The notes under the pieces: model-generated
Database searches by the model: none
Seen by the model: the letters and a program-made list of their open reading frames with translations, nothing else
Told to the model about the DNA's origin: nothing
Translations under genes and position numbers: made by a program
Source: an uncultured bacterium
GTDB lineage: Bacteria > UBP6 > UBA1177
Direction of reading: 5' to 3'
Length of the DNA stretch: 52,581 nt
Assembly (NCBI GenBank): GCA_905233945.1
Contig: CAJOFY010000011.1
Location: forward strand, 37,185-89,765
Part shown: in pieces, positions 39,905 through 49,319 of the stretch
Layout: every line of letters begins with the position of its first letter
Position numbering within the stretch: position 1 is the first letter of the stretch

Positions 39905-42900
39905 ATGAGAAATTTAATTCCAGATCTCAACCAGTTGGGTTATTTTGAAATCAATTCGGACAAAAAATCCGGTTCAGTCGAAGCATCGGTGATGTTTGTT
40001 GATATATCCGGTTTTACAAATATGACAAGAAAGCTCATGTCGCGCGGAAGCGACGGCGCCGAAACGCTTTCAGTCTTTATGAACACGATATTCAATCCGC
40101 TTATCGAGGCGGTTTACAATCAGAACGGATTCATCCTCAACTTCGCCGGTGACGCGTTTACAGCTGTTTTCAAAGGTGACAACGGCAGACGGGCGATAAC
40201 CGCGGCGTTTACGATTCACCGCTTTTTCACCGAAAATCCTTCGCTTTACCATCGCGGCGAGGCTTTCAAAATTTCGGCAAAAGCCGGGATTTCAATAGGA
40301 AAATTCAACTGGATCGCGGCAAAAGGCGAGGAAAACCTGAGACATTTCCTTTTCTTCGGAGATGTTGTTGACGAGGCTGCCGAAGCGGAACATCACTGCC
40401 AGGCGAACGACATCTGTATCAACGACAAGGTTTTCTCGATTCTTAAAACTGACTGCTGCACGCACATCAAGGACGGGGCTTACTTTGTTGACGAGCTTCT
40501 TGTTCCGGCTGAAGAGACTCCGGCTGTCGCAGCGCCGAAACTCGAAGATCTCGAAATTTTCATTCCGCGCACGGTTATTGAGCAGGAAATAGCAGGAGAG
40601 TTCCGCGAAGTCGTTTCGCTTTTCATCTCGTACCAAATCTCGAAAGATATGGCTGAAATCGAAAAAATGCTTGAGTATCTGGCAAGCTACGTTCAGAAAT
40701 ACGGCGGCTACATCAGCGGTTTTGACTTCGGTGACAAGGGAGCAACGCTTTTGGCCCTCTTCGGTGCGCCGGTAAGCTACGAGGACAATCTGGAACGCGC
40801 GATAGACTGCGTCGCCGAAATCAGGAAAAATTGTGACACAGAGCTCAGAAGCGGCATAACACAGGGTGTTGTCTATGCCGGATTCGTAGGAAGTCCGAAA
40901 CGTGCGGCATATACGGCTCTCGGCGACAACGTAAACCTTTCGGCGAGAATTATGATGAAAACTCCGTTCGGCGCAGACTGGATTGCCGGAAAGGCTGCCG
41001 AAAAGGCAAAAAGTGTTTTTGCTCTCGAAAGCAAGGGCGAATTTGCATTCAAGGGAATCGATGTTCCTATTGAAGTCTTTGAAATAAAAGGACACCTCAA
41101 AGTCGAGGAGGATGATACATTCTCGACCACTTTCACCGGAAGAACCGAGGAACTTAAAATTCTCTGCGGAACCCGTGACAAATGCCGCGAAGAAAAACGG
41201 CTTTACTGCACGGCAATATACGGCGAAGCAGGCATCGGAAAATCGCGTCTCATCTACGAGGTCCGCAAAAATTCAGGACAGGATTTCAAAGTTTTTACCC
41301 TTAAAACTGATACGATTCTCCGCCAGTCCATGAATATGTTCACGAGCTTTTTCCAGACACTTTTCAACCAGAACGAAAATGCGTCGTCAAGCGAAAATCA
41401 GGCTGCTTTTGAGAAGGTGTGGAACGCGTTCGCGGCTGAAGTCGCCAATAAAAAAGAGGCTTTTCTTGCTGCAAGACCATATATCGAAGCCCTTGCCGGA
41501 ATTATCCGCGAAGGTTCGGTCGTTGACATTCTTGATGCAAAAAGCCGTTACGAAAACACGATGTATGCAGTCTGCGAGTTCTTTGTCGCAATGGCCGAAA
41601 CCAAACCGCTTATGATTGTTATGGACGATATGCACGCTGTTGACAGCGATTCTCTTGCCATTGTGAATGCGCTTCTCAAGGCTCTTGATGAATATCCGGT
41701 CGCGCTTTACATCATGTCAAGGCTTAACGACGACGGTTCGAAACCCGAGATCGTCACAGCGTTTGACAGATACAGCGACTTCGTCATCGATAAAATGCAG
41801 AAAAGCGATATGCCGATGCTCATTAAAAATATCATCGGTGAAAGGGGAAACAGCGAACTCAATAACTTCGTATTTTCGAGAACCGACGGAAATCCGTTCT
41901 TTATCGAACAGCTCCTGTTTTTTATGAAAGAGAAGAAATATATTCAGAAAACGGGGAGATATTACGCCTTGACAAGCAACAAAACAGAAGTGCCGAGCGG
42001 CGTCAACTCGCTTTTGGTAAGCCGTCTCGACAGGCTTTCGCAGCATTTGAAAGACCTTGTTTTCAGGGCGTCGGTCCTCGGAAACAACATTGACCTTCTT
42101 GTTCTGAACGAAATCGCGCAGGAGCAGGACAAGAAAAACATTCCGAATCTTCTCAAGGAGGGAGTCGACAAACTCGTCTGGAACGAGGCTTCGTCTCTTC
42201 TCTATTCTTTCAGGCACGCACTGCTCCGTGATGCGGCTTACTCGATGCAGCTCAAGGCGCGTCTGAAGGAAATCCACAGGAAAGTGGCGAAAGCTATTGA
42301 GAACAACTACAAGGATGAAGAGAAATTCTTCTCGACCCTCGCTTTCCACTACGAAAAGGCCGAAGAGACCGAAAACGAGATTTTCTACCTCAAAAAAGCG
42401 GCGGATTACGCGAAATCGCAGTATCACAACCAGGAAGCTGAAAAAATGTACGAAAAGCTGCTCGGTCTTCTCAAGGATGACGTCGAAATCATCAAAGTCG
42501 ACCACAGTCTTGCGAATGTCTATAAAATCGAAGGAAAATGGGATCTTACAGAAAAGATTTTCAGAGAGAGTCTTGAGCGTTCGCAGAAAATCGGAGACAA
42601 GCTGCTCATTGCGACAAGCAAGAAAGAACTTGCCAACATGATGCTTCAGAAGGGGCGTTATGATGAGGCCAGTCCGCTTCTTGACGATGCCGATACTCTC
42701 TACGGGGAACTCGACAATATTCAGGGAAAATGCGATATCGAAGGTTACCGCGGGCTTATCCACTACTATAAAGGAGAGCTTGACGATGCAGTCGAGCACT
42801 TCACCGAAAAGCTCAGACTTGCGGAAATCATCGACGACAAGTCGGCAAAAGCCCTTTCTTACCGCTACATGGGCGGCGTTGCATACTACCGCGGCGACCA

Positions 42901-43699
42901 CCAGAAAGCGCTTCAGCACTACAAAAACCAGCTCAAAATTTCAAAGGATAACGAGAATCTGCTTGATGTCGCGGTTGCTGAAAACAACCTAGGACTTGTC
43001 TATTCGCACCTCAACGACTTCAAAAACGCCGCGAAATTCTACCGGCGTGCTCTTGAAACCTACAAAAAAGTGGGTATCAGGCAGTATATATGCTACACGG
43101 CAAACAACCTCGGCGAACTTAAATTCTGGCTTGGCGAATACGACGAGGCGAGATCTCTTGTCGAAGAACAGCTTGAAATTGCTACGGAACTCGGAATTCA
43201 GCGCCACGTTGCCATTGCATACATGATGTTGGCCAACCTCAGCAAAAAGCAGGGTGATTTTGCGAAAGCTGAGGAATTTTACAACAAGGCGATTGCCATC
43301 GGAAAAGAGCTCAACGTGAACAACATTCTCTGTGAATTTTTGTATGAGTACGCTGACCTTCTCTATCTCACCGGCAGATACGACGAGGCTTATACGCTTA
43401 ATGAAGAGGCCGGCAAAATGATTATCGAGGTCAACCGCGTTGATTTCCTTTTCAACAGCCTGCTTCTGAAGTGGAAAATAGTCGCAGTAAAAGATCCTGA
43501 AACCGCAGTCAGGGAAACCAAAAATCTTTTCAAAGATGATCTGAGCGACGAAAAGAAGGCTGAGATAAACTTCGTTCTTTTCCGTCTCACACACGAAGAA
43601 TCTTACCGTAAAGAGGCAGAAAAACTCTTCACTTCGTTATATGAAACAGTTCCGAAAATAACCTATAAAGACAAACTCGAAATTCTCAGGGCAAAATAA
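39905..43699 (+). CDS. Tandem class III nucleotide cyclase with AAA ATPase and TPR domains (1264 aa)
   Basis: Two class III cyclase domains, residues ~27-190 and ~230-395. The first has both metal-binding Asps (Asp33 in FVDISGF, Asp83 in FAGDAF), but its later motif reads GDVVDEAAEAE, where the usual Asn and Arg are replaced. The second keeps those residues (ALGDNVNLSARIM) but lacks the first Asp (SLFISYQ). Together they should form one complete active site, like the C1/C2 pair of soluble adenylyl cyclase. An ATPase follows at ~400-750 (Walker A YGEAGIGKSR, Walker B LMIVMDDMHAVD). Residues ~820-1240 are TPR repeats. No membrane segment. It probably makes cAMP under control of an unknown input. 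Confidence 0.88.
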   Translation: MRNLIPDLNQLGYFEINSDKKSGSVEASVMFVDISGFTNMTRKLMSRGSDGAETLSVFMNTIFNPLIEAVYNQNGFILNFAGDAFTAVFKGDNGRRAITAAFTIHRFFTENPSLYHRGEAFKISAKAGISIGKFNWIAAKGEENLRHFLFFGDVVDEAAEAEHHCQANDICINDKVFSILKTDCCTHIKDGAYFVDELLVPAEETPAVAAPKLEDLEIFIPRTVIEQEIAGEFREVVSLFISYQISKDMAEIEKMLEYLASYVQKYGGYISGFDFGDKGATLLALFGAPVSYEDNLERAIDCVAEIRKNCDTELRSGITQGVVYAGFVGSPKRAAYTALGDNVNLSARIMMKTPFGADWIAGKAAEKAKSVFALESKGEFAFKGIDVPIEVFEIKGHLKVEEDDTFSTTFTGRTEELKILCGTRDKCREEKRLYCTAIYGEAGIGKSRLIYEVRKNSGQDFKVFTLKTDTILRQSMNMFTSFFQTLFNQNENASSSENQAAFEKVWNAFAAEVANKKEAFLAARPYIEALAGIIREGSVVDILDAKSRYENTMYAVCEFFVAMAETKPLMIVMDDMHAVDSDSLAIVNALLKALDEYPVALYIMSRLNDDGSKPEIVTAFDRYSDFVIDKMQKSDMPMLIKNIIGERGNSELNNFVFSRTDGNPFFIEQLLFFMKEKKYIQKTGRYYALTSNKTEVPSGVNSLLVSRLDRLSQHLKDLVFRASVLGNNIDLLVLNEIAQEQDKKNIPNLLKEGVDKLVWNEASSLLYSFRHALLRDAAYSMQLKARLKEIHRKVAKAIENNYKDEEKFFSTLAFHYEKAEETENEIFYLKKAADYAKSQYHNQEAEKMYEKLLGLLKDDVEIIKVDHSLANVYKIEGKWDLTEKIFRESLERSQKIGDKLLIATSKKELANMMLQKGRYDEASPLLDDADTLYGELDNIQGKCDIEGYRGLIHYYKGELDDAVEHFTEKLRLAEIIDDKSAKALSYRYMGGVAYYRGDHQKALQHYKNQLKISKDNENLLDVAVAENNLGLVYSHLNDFKNAAKFYRRALETYKKVGIRQYICYTANNLGELKFWLGEYDEARSLVEEQLEIATELGIQRHVAIAYMMLANLSKKQGDFAKAEEFYNKAIAIGKELNVNNILCEFLYEYADLLYLTGRYDEAYTLNEEAGKMIIEVNRVDFLFNSLLLKWKIVAVKDPETAVRETKNLFKDDLSDEKKAEINFVLFRLTHEESYRKEAEKLFTSLYETVPKITYKDKLEILRAK

Positions 43700-43760
43700 A
43701 TTCTTAAATCGATAACTTATTTATTTTATTAAATTTTTTGTGTTAAAGAGGGGCGTTTTG

Positions 43761-44858
43761 TTAGAAAAAGAAATGCCTGATTTTGTCTGCGACATAAATG
43801 ATTTCTTCAACGCTCAGATGTTCGCCGATAGGAAGTGAAAGTAGTGTTTTTGATTCCTTGACTGCACGGTAGTCGGAGCAATAACTCAAATGATCGGCAA
43901 AAGCGGGCTGTTCGGGCAGAGAAAGAGGGTAGTGGATTCCGGTTTCAATCCCACAGTTTTTCAAAAATTCCCGTAAGTTATCGCGTTTTTCAGTTTTTAT
44001 GACAAACAAATGCCATGCGTCAGTTGTTTCAGGATAAAATTTCGGAAGGACGATTTCTTTAACGCCGGAAAGTTCTTCGATATATTTTTCTGCGACGCGG
44101 TTTCTTGCCGCAACCCAGCTGTCAAGATATTTCATTTTGACATTTAGAACTGCCGCCTGAAGGGTATCCATTCGAGAGTTTATACCGGCAAACTCGTGAA
44201 AATACTTCAATGATCTTCCGTGATTGCAGAACATTTTCGCTTTTTGTGCAAGTTCGTTGTCGTTGAGAAGTATCGCACCGGCATCACCGGCTGAACCCAG
44301 AACTTTGCCGGGATAAAAACTGAAACCCGCTCCGTCAGCCAAATTTCCTGCTTTTTTCCCGCGGTAAACCGCACCGTGAGCCTGGGCTGCGTCTTCAAAA
44401 AGTTTCAGATTGTGCTTCAGGGCGATTTTTTTAAGCTGCTCCATATCGGCAGGATGACCGTAAAGATGAACGGCAATGATTGCTGAAGTATTCGGATTTA
44501 TTAAAGATTCAACGCTTTCTGGCGAAATTGTGAAATCTTCTTTTATGTCGGCGAGAACCGGTTTCAAGTCGTTCGAGACAACCGCTTCGGCAGTCGCGAT
44601 AAAAGTGTTTGCCGGTAAAATCACCTCGCTCCCTTTCGGAAAATCGTGGATTTTGATGAGCGCTGTCAGCGCATCTGTTCCGTTTCCGCACGAAATGCAG
44701 TGTTTTACACCGCAATAGTTCGCAAAATTTTCTTCAAATTTCCCGACTTCATTTCCTTTTATGAAAGAGGCTTCGGCAAAAACTGCCTGAACTGCACTGT
44801 CGATTTCGTTTTTAAGCTTTGAATACTGCTTTTTGAGGTCTAAAAATTTTACTTCCAT
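43761..44858 (-). CDS. DegT/DnrJ/EryC1/StrS-family aminotransferase (365 aa)
   Basis: A PLP-dependent sugar aminotransferase of normal length. Motifs: FLDLKKQYSKLKNEI, the anchor FIKGNEVGKFEENFANYCG, SCGNGTDALTALI, VHLYGHPADM, EDAAQAHGA, and GFSFYPGKVLGSAGDAGAIL with the PLP Lys. It ends NxRxDxLQAAVL-type (INSRMDTLQAAVL) and HLFVIKT. It transfers an amino group to a keto-sugar nucleotide for surface polysaccharide. It starts 6 bases after the DUF1846 stop with no strong ribosome site. The exact sugar is not predictable. Confidence 0.9.
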   Translation of the reverse strand: MEVKFLDLKKQYSKLKNEIDSAVQAVFAEASFIKGNEVGKFEENFANYCGVKHCISCGNGTDALTALIKIHDFPKGSEVILPANTFIATAEAVVSNDLKPVLADIKEDFTISPESVESLINPNTSAIIAVHLYGHPADMEQLKKIALKHNLKLFEDAAQAHGAVYRGKKAGNLADGAGFSFYPGKVLGSAGDAGAILLNDNELAQKAKMFCNHGRSLKYFHEFAGINSRMDTLQAAVLNVKMKYLDSWVAARNRVAEKYIEELSGVKEIVLPKFYPETTDAWHLFVIKTEKRDNLREFLKNCGIETGIHYPLSLPEQPAFADHLSYCSDYRAVKESKTLLSLPIGEHLSVEEIIYVADKIRHFFF

Positions 44859-44864
44859 GGCACA

Positions 44865-46385
44865 CTACGCGTTTACAAGGTGAGTTGTCGCAAATTCCGG
44901 CTCGCTCGTGACGTTAAGTCCGAGTTTCCTGAGTCCCATTTCGTCGCCAGGAGTAGGAATGTGGGTGAGATGGACTTCGCAGCCGCGCAGATCTTTCAGT
45001 TTTTCCATGGCGAATGCTGCAGACGGGTTGAATGCCGCGCTTATCGCGATTGCCGTCAATGTCTCCTCAAGGTCAAGGCTGACGTTCCCGCGCATGAAAA
45101 TATTCTGCTTCAAGTGGGCTATCATCTCCATTATGTGGTCGGGAATAAGCGGGATTTCCTTGGGAATTCCGGCAAGTTTCTTTATTGCGTTGAGTATCAT
45201 CGCCGAAGCTGCATGGAGGAACGGGGAGTTGCTTCCCATAACAAATTCGCCGTTTTTGAGCTCTATTGCCGCACCGGAAAAAACGCCGTCGTTTCCTTTG
45301 CCTTCTTTGCTTTTTGCATCGAACGCAGCCTTTTTAGCGTATTCAGAAACGAGTCTGTCAGACGGTTTTGCACCGATATTTTTCATAATCATTTCAGCAC
45401 GTTGAGCTGTTTCTTCGCTTGCTATGCCCATTGCGTATTCACAGGCGTAGCGGTAGTATCTCCGGATGATTTCCTGCTTTGAGGCTTCCTGAACTGCCTC
45501 GTCGTCGATTATGCCGAATCCCGCGCGGTTTACACCCATGTCGGTCGGCGATTTATATACTGAAGGCTGTCCGGTGATTTTCTCGATTATCCGTTTTACA
45601 AGCGGAAAAGCCTCAAGGTCGCGGTTATAGTTGACTGCAATTTTATTGTAAGCCTCAAAGTGGAAGTTGTCCATCATGTTGACATCCTTGAGGTCGCATG
45701 TCGCCGATTCATACGCGACATTGACAAGGTGTTTGAGCGGCAGACTCCAGATCGGGAAAGTCTCGAACTTTGCATAACCTGCTTTCACACCGCGCTGGTT
45801 CTCATGGTAAAGCTGGCTCAGGCATGTTGCGAATTTGCCGCTTCCAGGGCCGGGGCCGGTGACAACGACTATCGGTTTTTCAGTCTCGATAAAGGCGTTT
45901 TTGCCGTAACCTTCGGGACTTACAATAGTATCGACATCGGTCGGATAACCTTTTGTGAAGCTGTGGGTATAAACTTTCATGCCGCGTCTTTCGAGCTTGT
46001 TTTTGAAAGCTTCCGCCGCCGGCTGACCGTTGAAACGGGTGATGACAACAGCTCTCACCGTAATTCCGCGGTCGGTGAAATCATCGATTGTCCGCATTGT
46101 GTCGGCATCGTAGGAAACACCGAAATCGGCGCGTATTTTCCTTTTCTCGATATCGCCGGCATAAATGCACATGATGACTTCCGCATCGTCCTTGATCATC
46201 TGCAGAAGGCGCATTTTGACGTTCGGATCAAAGCCCGGCAGAACGCGCGCGGCATGGTAGTCGAACATGATTTTGCCGCCGAATTCGAGGTATAATTTGT
46301 TGTTGAACATCTTCACGCGCTCAAGAATTTCGCGAGACTGCTCCTGAAGATACTTTTCGTTGTCAAACCCGATTTTAAAGACCAT
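44865..46385 (-). CDS. DUF1846 family protein (506 aa)
   Basis: A full-length DUF1846 protein beginning MVFKIGFDNEKYLQEQS. Conserved segments are LYLEFGGKIMFDYHAARVLPGFDPN, ADFGVSYDADT, VVVTGPGPGSGKFATCLSQLYHE (a nucleotide-binding-like loop near residue 190), FHFEAYNKIAVNYNRD and TDMGVNRAGFGI. Structures are known for the family, but the biochemical role remains unclear to me. The start at 46385 follows a GGGGG site; 14 further upstream codons are open. A promoter lies at 46444-46471. It is transcribed with the DegT aminotransferase. Confidence 0.9.
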   Translation of the reverse strand: MVFKIGFDNEKYLQEQSREILERVKMFNNKLYLEFGGKIMFDYHAARVLPGFDPNVKMRLLQMIKDDAEVIMCIYAGDIEKRKIRADFGVSYDADTMRTIDDFTDRGITVRAVVITRFNGQPAAEAFKNKLERRGMKVYTHSFTKGYPTDVDTIVSPEGYGKNAFIETEKPIVVVTGPGPGSGKFATCLSQLYHENQRGVKAGYAKFETFPIWSLPLKHLVNVAYESATCDLKDVNMMDNFHFEAYNKIAVNYNRDLEAFPLVKRIIEKITGQPSVYKSPTDMGVNRAGFGIIDDEAVQEASKQEIIRRYYRYACEYAMGIASEETAQRAEMIMKNIGAKPSDRLVSEYAKKAAFDAKSKEGKGNDGVFSGAAIELKNGEFVMGSNSPFLHAASAMILNAIKKLAGIPKEIPLIPDHIMEMIAHLKQNIFMRGNVSLDLEETLTAIAISAAFNPSAAFAMEKLKDLRGCEVHLTHIPTPGDEMGLRKLGLNVTSEPEFATTHLVNA

Positions 46386-46443
46386 TTTTTCCCCCATTTT
46401 GGACAAGCGTTGCAACTCAAAACACACTCAAAACGGGATTCAG

Positions 46444-46471
46444 TATATAGAAAAAATTTTTTTCAAGGCAA
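46444..46471 (-). promoter_or_regulatory. Probable promoter of the DUF1846-aminotransferase operon
   Basis: On the minus strand TTGCCT (46471-46466) and TATATA (46449-46444) are separated by 16 bases, about 58 bases before the DUF1846 start. Confidence 0.45.
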
Positions 46472-46492
46472 GGAAATTTTGAGATTTTTGTG

Positions 46493-47578
46493 TCAATCCA
46501 GATCGTACTTTTCAAAAACAAACGCGAAGTCTTTTCTGACCTGTTCTTCGGTAAGGCCGAACTGCTCGAGCGAATAGATGTGCTCGGTTTTGAAAGTTTT
46601 CTGCTTTTCGGACTGCGCTTTGAGTGCCGCGGCGAACTTTTCGTCTTTTTTAAGGTCGCAGAAAGAGATTATCCGCTCGAAAGTATTGTCGAAATCGGTC
46701 ATAAGCTGCTTGTGGGTAAGAAGCAGGAAATTCGGCGAGGTTTTCTTTTTTTCCGCGATCTCGTCGAACATTTTGTAGTAGAAAAGCGACGTGCGGTACA
46801 TGTTTTTGAGGAAACGCTGCTGCAGTTCGACAGGCTGGGAACTGTAGTTGTTTAGCGATTCCTGAACACGTTTTTCGAGCGACATCATCGAAGGAACTGC
46901 CTCAAGCGGGTTTCTGATTATCAGCATGATGCGCGGATTTTCATAAATTTCCTCGATTTTATCTACCGCAAAAAGCTGCGCGAACGACTTCGAGAACATT
47001 CTTCTTCCCGTTTTCCATATGTTTTTGCGGTGGATATCCTGAAGATACTCCGCAAATTTTTCCTGTCCGGCGACTTCGACGAGCTCTTTCTCAAATGTAT
47101 CGCTTTCGTCAAAATTCTGCCAGCAGTAGAAGTAGATCCACGAGAGAAGTCCGTCGAAATAGCGCATCGAAAGGGCAATATCGTCGGTTTCCATCGAAAA
47201 AAGGTCGGTTTTGTGGATTTTCGGATCCCAGACGCCGTCGAAAGAGAGGTTTTTCACGAGCGGAAGGAAAGGTTTTATGATTTTCCGCATGAAAATCGAG
47301 GGGAAAACCATCTCCCACATCGCAAAACCGCGAAGCTCGTCGCAGTTTTCGGTGAGAAAGCGGTGCAGGAAAGTCGTTCCGCTGCGCAGATGCCCGATGA
47401 GAAAAACAGGCTTTTCGATTTTCTGCTTCGCCGCGCCGGGAAATAAAATTTTATCCAGAAACAGCGTAACTTTCATCAGTGCGCCGATGAAAGTCCTGAA
47501 AATCAGGATCCCGATGTATTTGAAGCGGAAACCGAAAGCTGAATACAAAATTTTAAGGATTTTGAGTGTCTGTGACAT
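46493..47578 (-). CDS. PAPS-dependent sulfotransferase family protein (361 aa)
   Basis: A Sulfotransfer_3-like enzyme. The 5'-phosphosulfate loop PVFLIGHLRSGTTFLHRFL lies near residue 58. IMLIIRNPLEAVPSMMSLE near residue 225 fits the 3'-phosphate-binding Arg/Ser region. FLLLTHKQLMTDF is also typical. An N-terminal hydrophobic stretch (residues ~10-40) may anchor it to the membrane, suggesting a lipid or lipid-linked glycan acceptor. AAGG precedes the ATG. It is the last gene of a leftward group with mscL and the threonine dehydrogenase. The donor would be PAPS; no PAPS-synthesis genes are in the window. Confidence 0.85.
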   Translation of the reverse strand: MSQTLKILKILYSAFGFRFKYIGILIFRTFIGALMKVTLFLDKILFPGAAKQKIEKPVFLIGHLRSGTTFLHRFLTENCDELRGFAMWEMVFPSIFMRKIIKPFLPLVKNLSFDGVWDPKIHKTDLFSMETDDIALSMRYFDGLLSWIYFYCWQNFDESDTFEKELVEVAGQEKFAEYLQDIHRKNIWKTGRRMFSKSFAQLFAVDKIEEIYENPRIMLIIRNPLEAVPSMMSLEKRVQESLNNYSSQPVELQQRFLKNMYRTSLFYYKMFDEIAEKKKTSPNFLLLTHKQLMTDFDNTFERIISFCDLKKDEKFAAALKAQSEKQKTFKTEHIYSLEQFGLTEEQVRKDFAFVFEKYDLD

Positions 47579-47633
47579 TTTTTACCTTTTAATTAAAGAA
47601 TCCGTCAAACGGAGATGGAAAGAACAAATATGC

Positions 47634-48086
47634 TTACTTTTTGAGAAGGTCCCTGATCTCGGTAAGAAGAACGATCTGAGGATCGGGAGCCGGTGCCGGA
47701 GCAGCAGCTGCAGCAGCTTCTTCAGCAGCCTTCGCAGCCTTTTCAAGTTTTTCTTTAGCGGTATTGATAAGTTTTATGAAAATGAAGATCGAAAATGCGA
47801 CTACGATGAAGTCGAACGTGGTCTGAAGGAAATTTCCGTATTTCAGCACAGCTGCTCCTGCATCAGTTGCCTCTTTCAACGTTTTATATTCACCTTCACC
47901 CAGGGTAATAAAGAGATCGGAGAAATTGACACCGCCGACAAGAAGACCGATGAGCGGCATGATGATGTCGTTTACAACCGAAGTTACGATTTTGCCGAAC
48001 GCACCGCCGATGATGATACCGACAGCCATGTCCATAACGTTTCCTTTCATTGCGAAATCTTTGAATTCTTTCAACAGATTTTTCAT
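47634..48086 (-). CDS. mscL: Large-conductance mechanosensitive channel
   Basis: A homopentameric tension-gated pore that releases solutes on osmotic downshock. The amphipathic N-helix ([44 protein letters not shown]) is the family signature, cited here as its parts [10 protein letters not shown] and [12 protein letters not shown]2 is [17 protein letters not shown]. The C-terminal helix is preceded by an unusual Ala/Pro-rich linker (about residues 118-135), making it 150 residues against about 136 in E. coli. GGGAG precedes the ATG. Confidence 0.96.
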   Translation of the reverse strand: MKNLLKEFKDFAMKGNVMDMAVGIIIGGAFGKIVTSVVNDIIMPLIGLLVGGVNFSDLFITLGEGEYKTLKEATDAGAAVLKYGNFLQTTFDFIVVAFSIFIFIKLINTAKEKLEKAAKAAEEAAAAAAPAPAPDPQIVLLTEIRDLLKK

Positions 48087-48101
48087 TTTTCTCTCCCTTG
48101 G

Positions 48102-49061
48102 TTATTTGTTCAACAATCTTTTGCTGAGAACTTTTATCATATCCTCAGTCATACTGTCCAAATCGTATGAAGGCGCCCAGCCCCACTCAGCTCTCGCGCA
48201 GGAGTCGTCCATTTTGTTGGGCCAGCTTTCCGCGATACCCTGGCGGACCGGGTCGATGTCGTAATCCATCGTGAAATCGGGAATGACTTTTTTGATTGCA
48301 GCCGCAATCTGCTCCGGCTCGAAACTCATCGAAGCGACGTTGAAGCAGTTTCTGTGGATGAATCTCGAAGAATCGGCTTCCATAACGCCTATTGCAGCCT
48401 TGAGGCAGTCGGGCATATACATCATGTCCATGTATGTTCCCGCCTTGATGTAGCAGGTGTAGTGATGTTTTTTGATTGCTTCGTAGTAAATATCGACTGC
48501 GTAGTCGGTCGTGCCGCCGCCGGGAAGCGTGACATTCGAAATGATGCCGGGGAATCTTACGCCTCTCGTATCGACGCCGTACTTCTTATAATAATAGTCG
48601 CAGAGAAGTTCGCCTGCGACTTTGGTAACGCCGTACATCGAAGTCGGACGCTGGATCGTGTCCTGCGGAGTGTTGTCTTTCGGAGTCGCAGGGCCGAAAG
48701 AACCGATCGAACTCGGAGTGAAAAGCTGGAAATGAAGCTCTCTTGCGATTTCGAGAAGGTTCATCAGACCGCCGAGGTTGATTTTCCACGAAAGCTGCGG
48801 CTTCTGTTCGCCGACGCTCGAAAGAAGCGCGACAAGGTTGTAAACCGCATCAACATTGTATTTTCTGATAATCTCGGAAACACGCGCAGTGTCGAGAATA
48901 TCAGCCTGCTCGTAAATTCCGTCGACAAGGGTCGGAGCAAGCTGCGACGGGTCTTTCAAATCAGCCGCAACGACATTGTTTTCACCGTAAATTCTTCTGA
49001 GTTCGGGAACAAGCTCGCTTCCGATCTGACCGCTGGCACCCACAACAAGAATTTTTTTCAT
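48102..49061 (-). CDS. L-threonine 3-dehydrogenase, SDR type (NAD-dependent epimerase-like)
   Basis: An extended short-chain dehydrogenase of 319 residues. The Rossmann motif GASGQIGSEL is at the N-terminus, the catalytic Y-x3-K is YGVTK, and FTPSSIGSFG supplies the Ser/Thr. RFPGIIS, GGGTTDYAVDIYYEAIK and YMDMMYMPDCL closely fit SDR-type threonine dehydrogenases, which oxidise threonine to 2-amino-3-ketobutyrate. The start at 49061 follows GGAG. It has its own promoter at 49124-49151 and a hairpin in its leader. mscL follows after 15 bases. Confidence 0.87.
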   Translation of the reverse strand: MKKILVVGASGQIGSELVPELRRIYGENNVVAADLKDPSQLAPTLVDGIYEQADILDTARVSEIIRKYNVDAVYNLVALLSSVGEQKPQLSWKINLGGLMNLLEIARELHFQLFTPSSIGSFGPATPKDNTPQDTIQRPTSMYGVTKVAGELLCDYYYKKYGVDTRGVRFPGIISNVTLPGGGTTDYAVDIYYEAIKKHHYTCYIKAGTYMDMMYMPDCLKAAIGVMEADSSRFIHRNCFNVASMSFEPEQIAAAIKKVIPDFTMDYDIDPVRQGIAESWPNKMDDSCARAEWGWAPSYDLDSMTEDMIKVLSKRLLNK

Positions 49062-49090
49062 TTTTTTCTCCACTAAAAAACCATAATCGC

Positions 49091-49108
49091 GTCCGCAGAA
49101 CCGCGGAC
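49091..49108. other. Perfect GC-rich hairpin in intergenic region
   Basis: GTCCGC (49091-49096) pairs with GCGGAC (49103-49108) around a 6-base loop. It lies in the transcribed leader of the threonine dehydrogenase gene, between its promoter and start. On the plus strand it is followed by TTTTAC, too short for a firm terminator call. Confidence 0.4.
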
Positions 49109-49123
49109 TTTTACAAAAACGGC

Positions 49124-49151
49124 AATATAGTCATATTTGTTTTCAGTACAA
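49124..49151 (-). promoter_or_regulatory. Probable promoter of the threonine dehydrogenase-mscL group
   Basis: On the minus strand TTGTAC (49151-49146) and TATATT (49129-49124) are separated by 16 bases, about 62 bases before the start at 49061. Confidence 0.45.
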
Positions 49152-49252
49152 AAAAATTTTGATTTTTCATCATGAAAATTCTTCAGCGCGTACTTCTCTC
49201 CCCGGCAACACGCAGAAATCACTAAAAAATTTCAAAAAATCAAACTTTTTTC

Positions 49253-49281
49253 TTGACTTTGATTTTTACTTGCGTAGCATA
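49253..49281 (+). promoter_or_regulatory. Probable promoter of rplM-rpsI
   Basis: TTGACT (49253-49258) is followed after 16-17 bases by TAGCAT/AGCATA (49275-49281), about 40 bases before rplM. The rest of the 258-base divergent region holds the hairpin at 49091 and the opposing promoter. Confidence 0.5.
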
Positions 49282-49319
49282 TCCCCGCTTTTTTGGTAAC
49301 TGACATGAGGAAGAGTGTC

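Noticed and set aside
41717-42919. A 400-residue antisense frame inside the cyclase gene
   Set aside because: Shadow of the TPR/ATPase coding region, without start signals.
47579-47633. Terminator between mscL and the sulfotransferase gene
   Set aside because: TCCGT/ACGGA forms only a 5-bp stem with an interrupted T-run; too weak to call.
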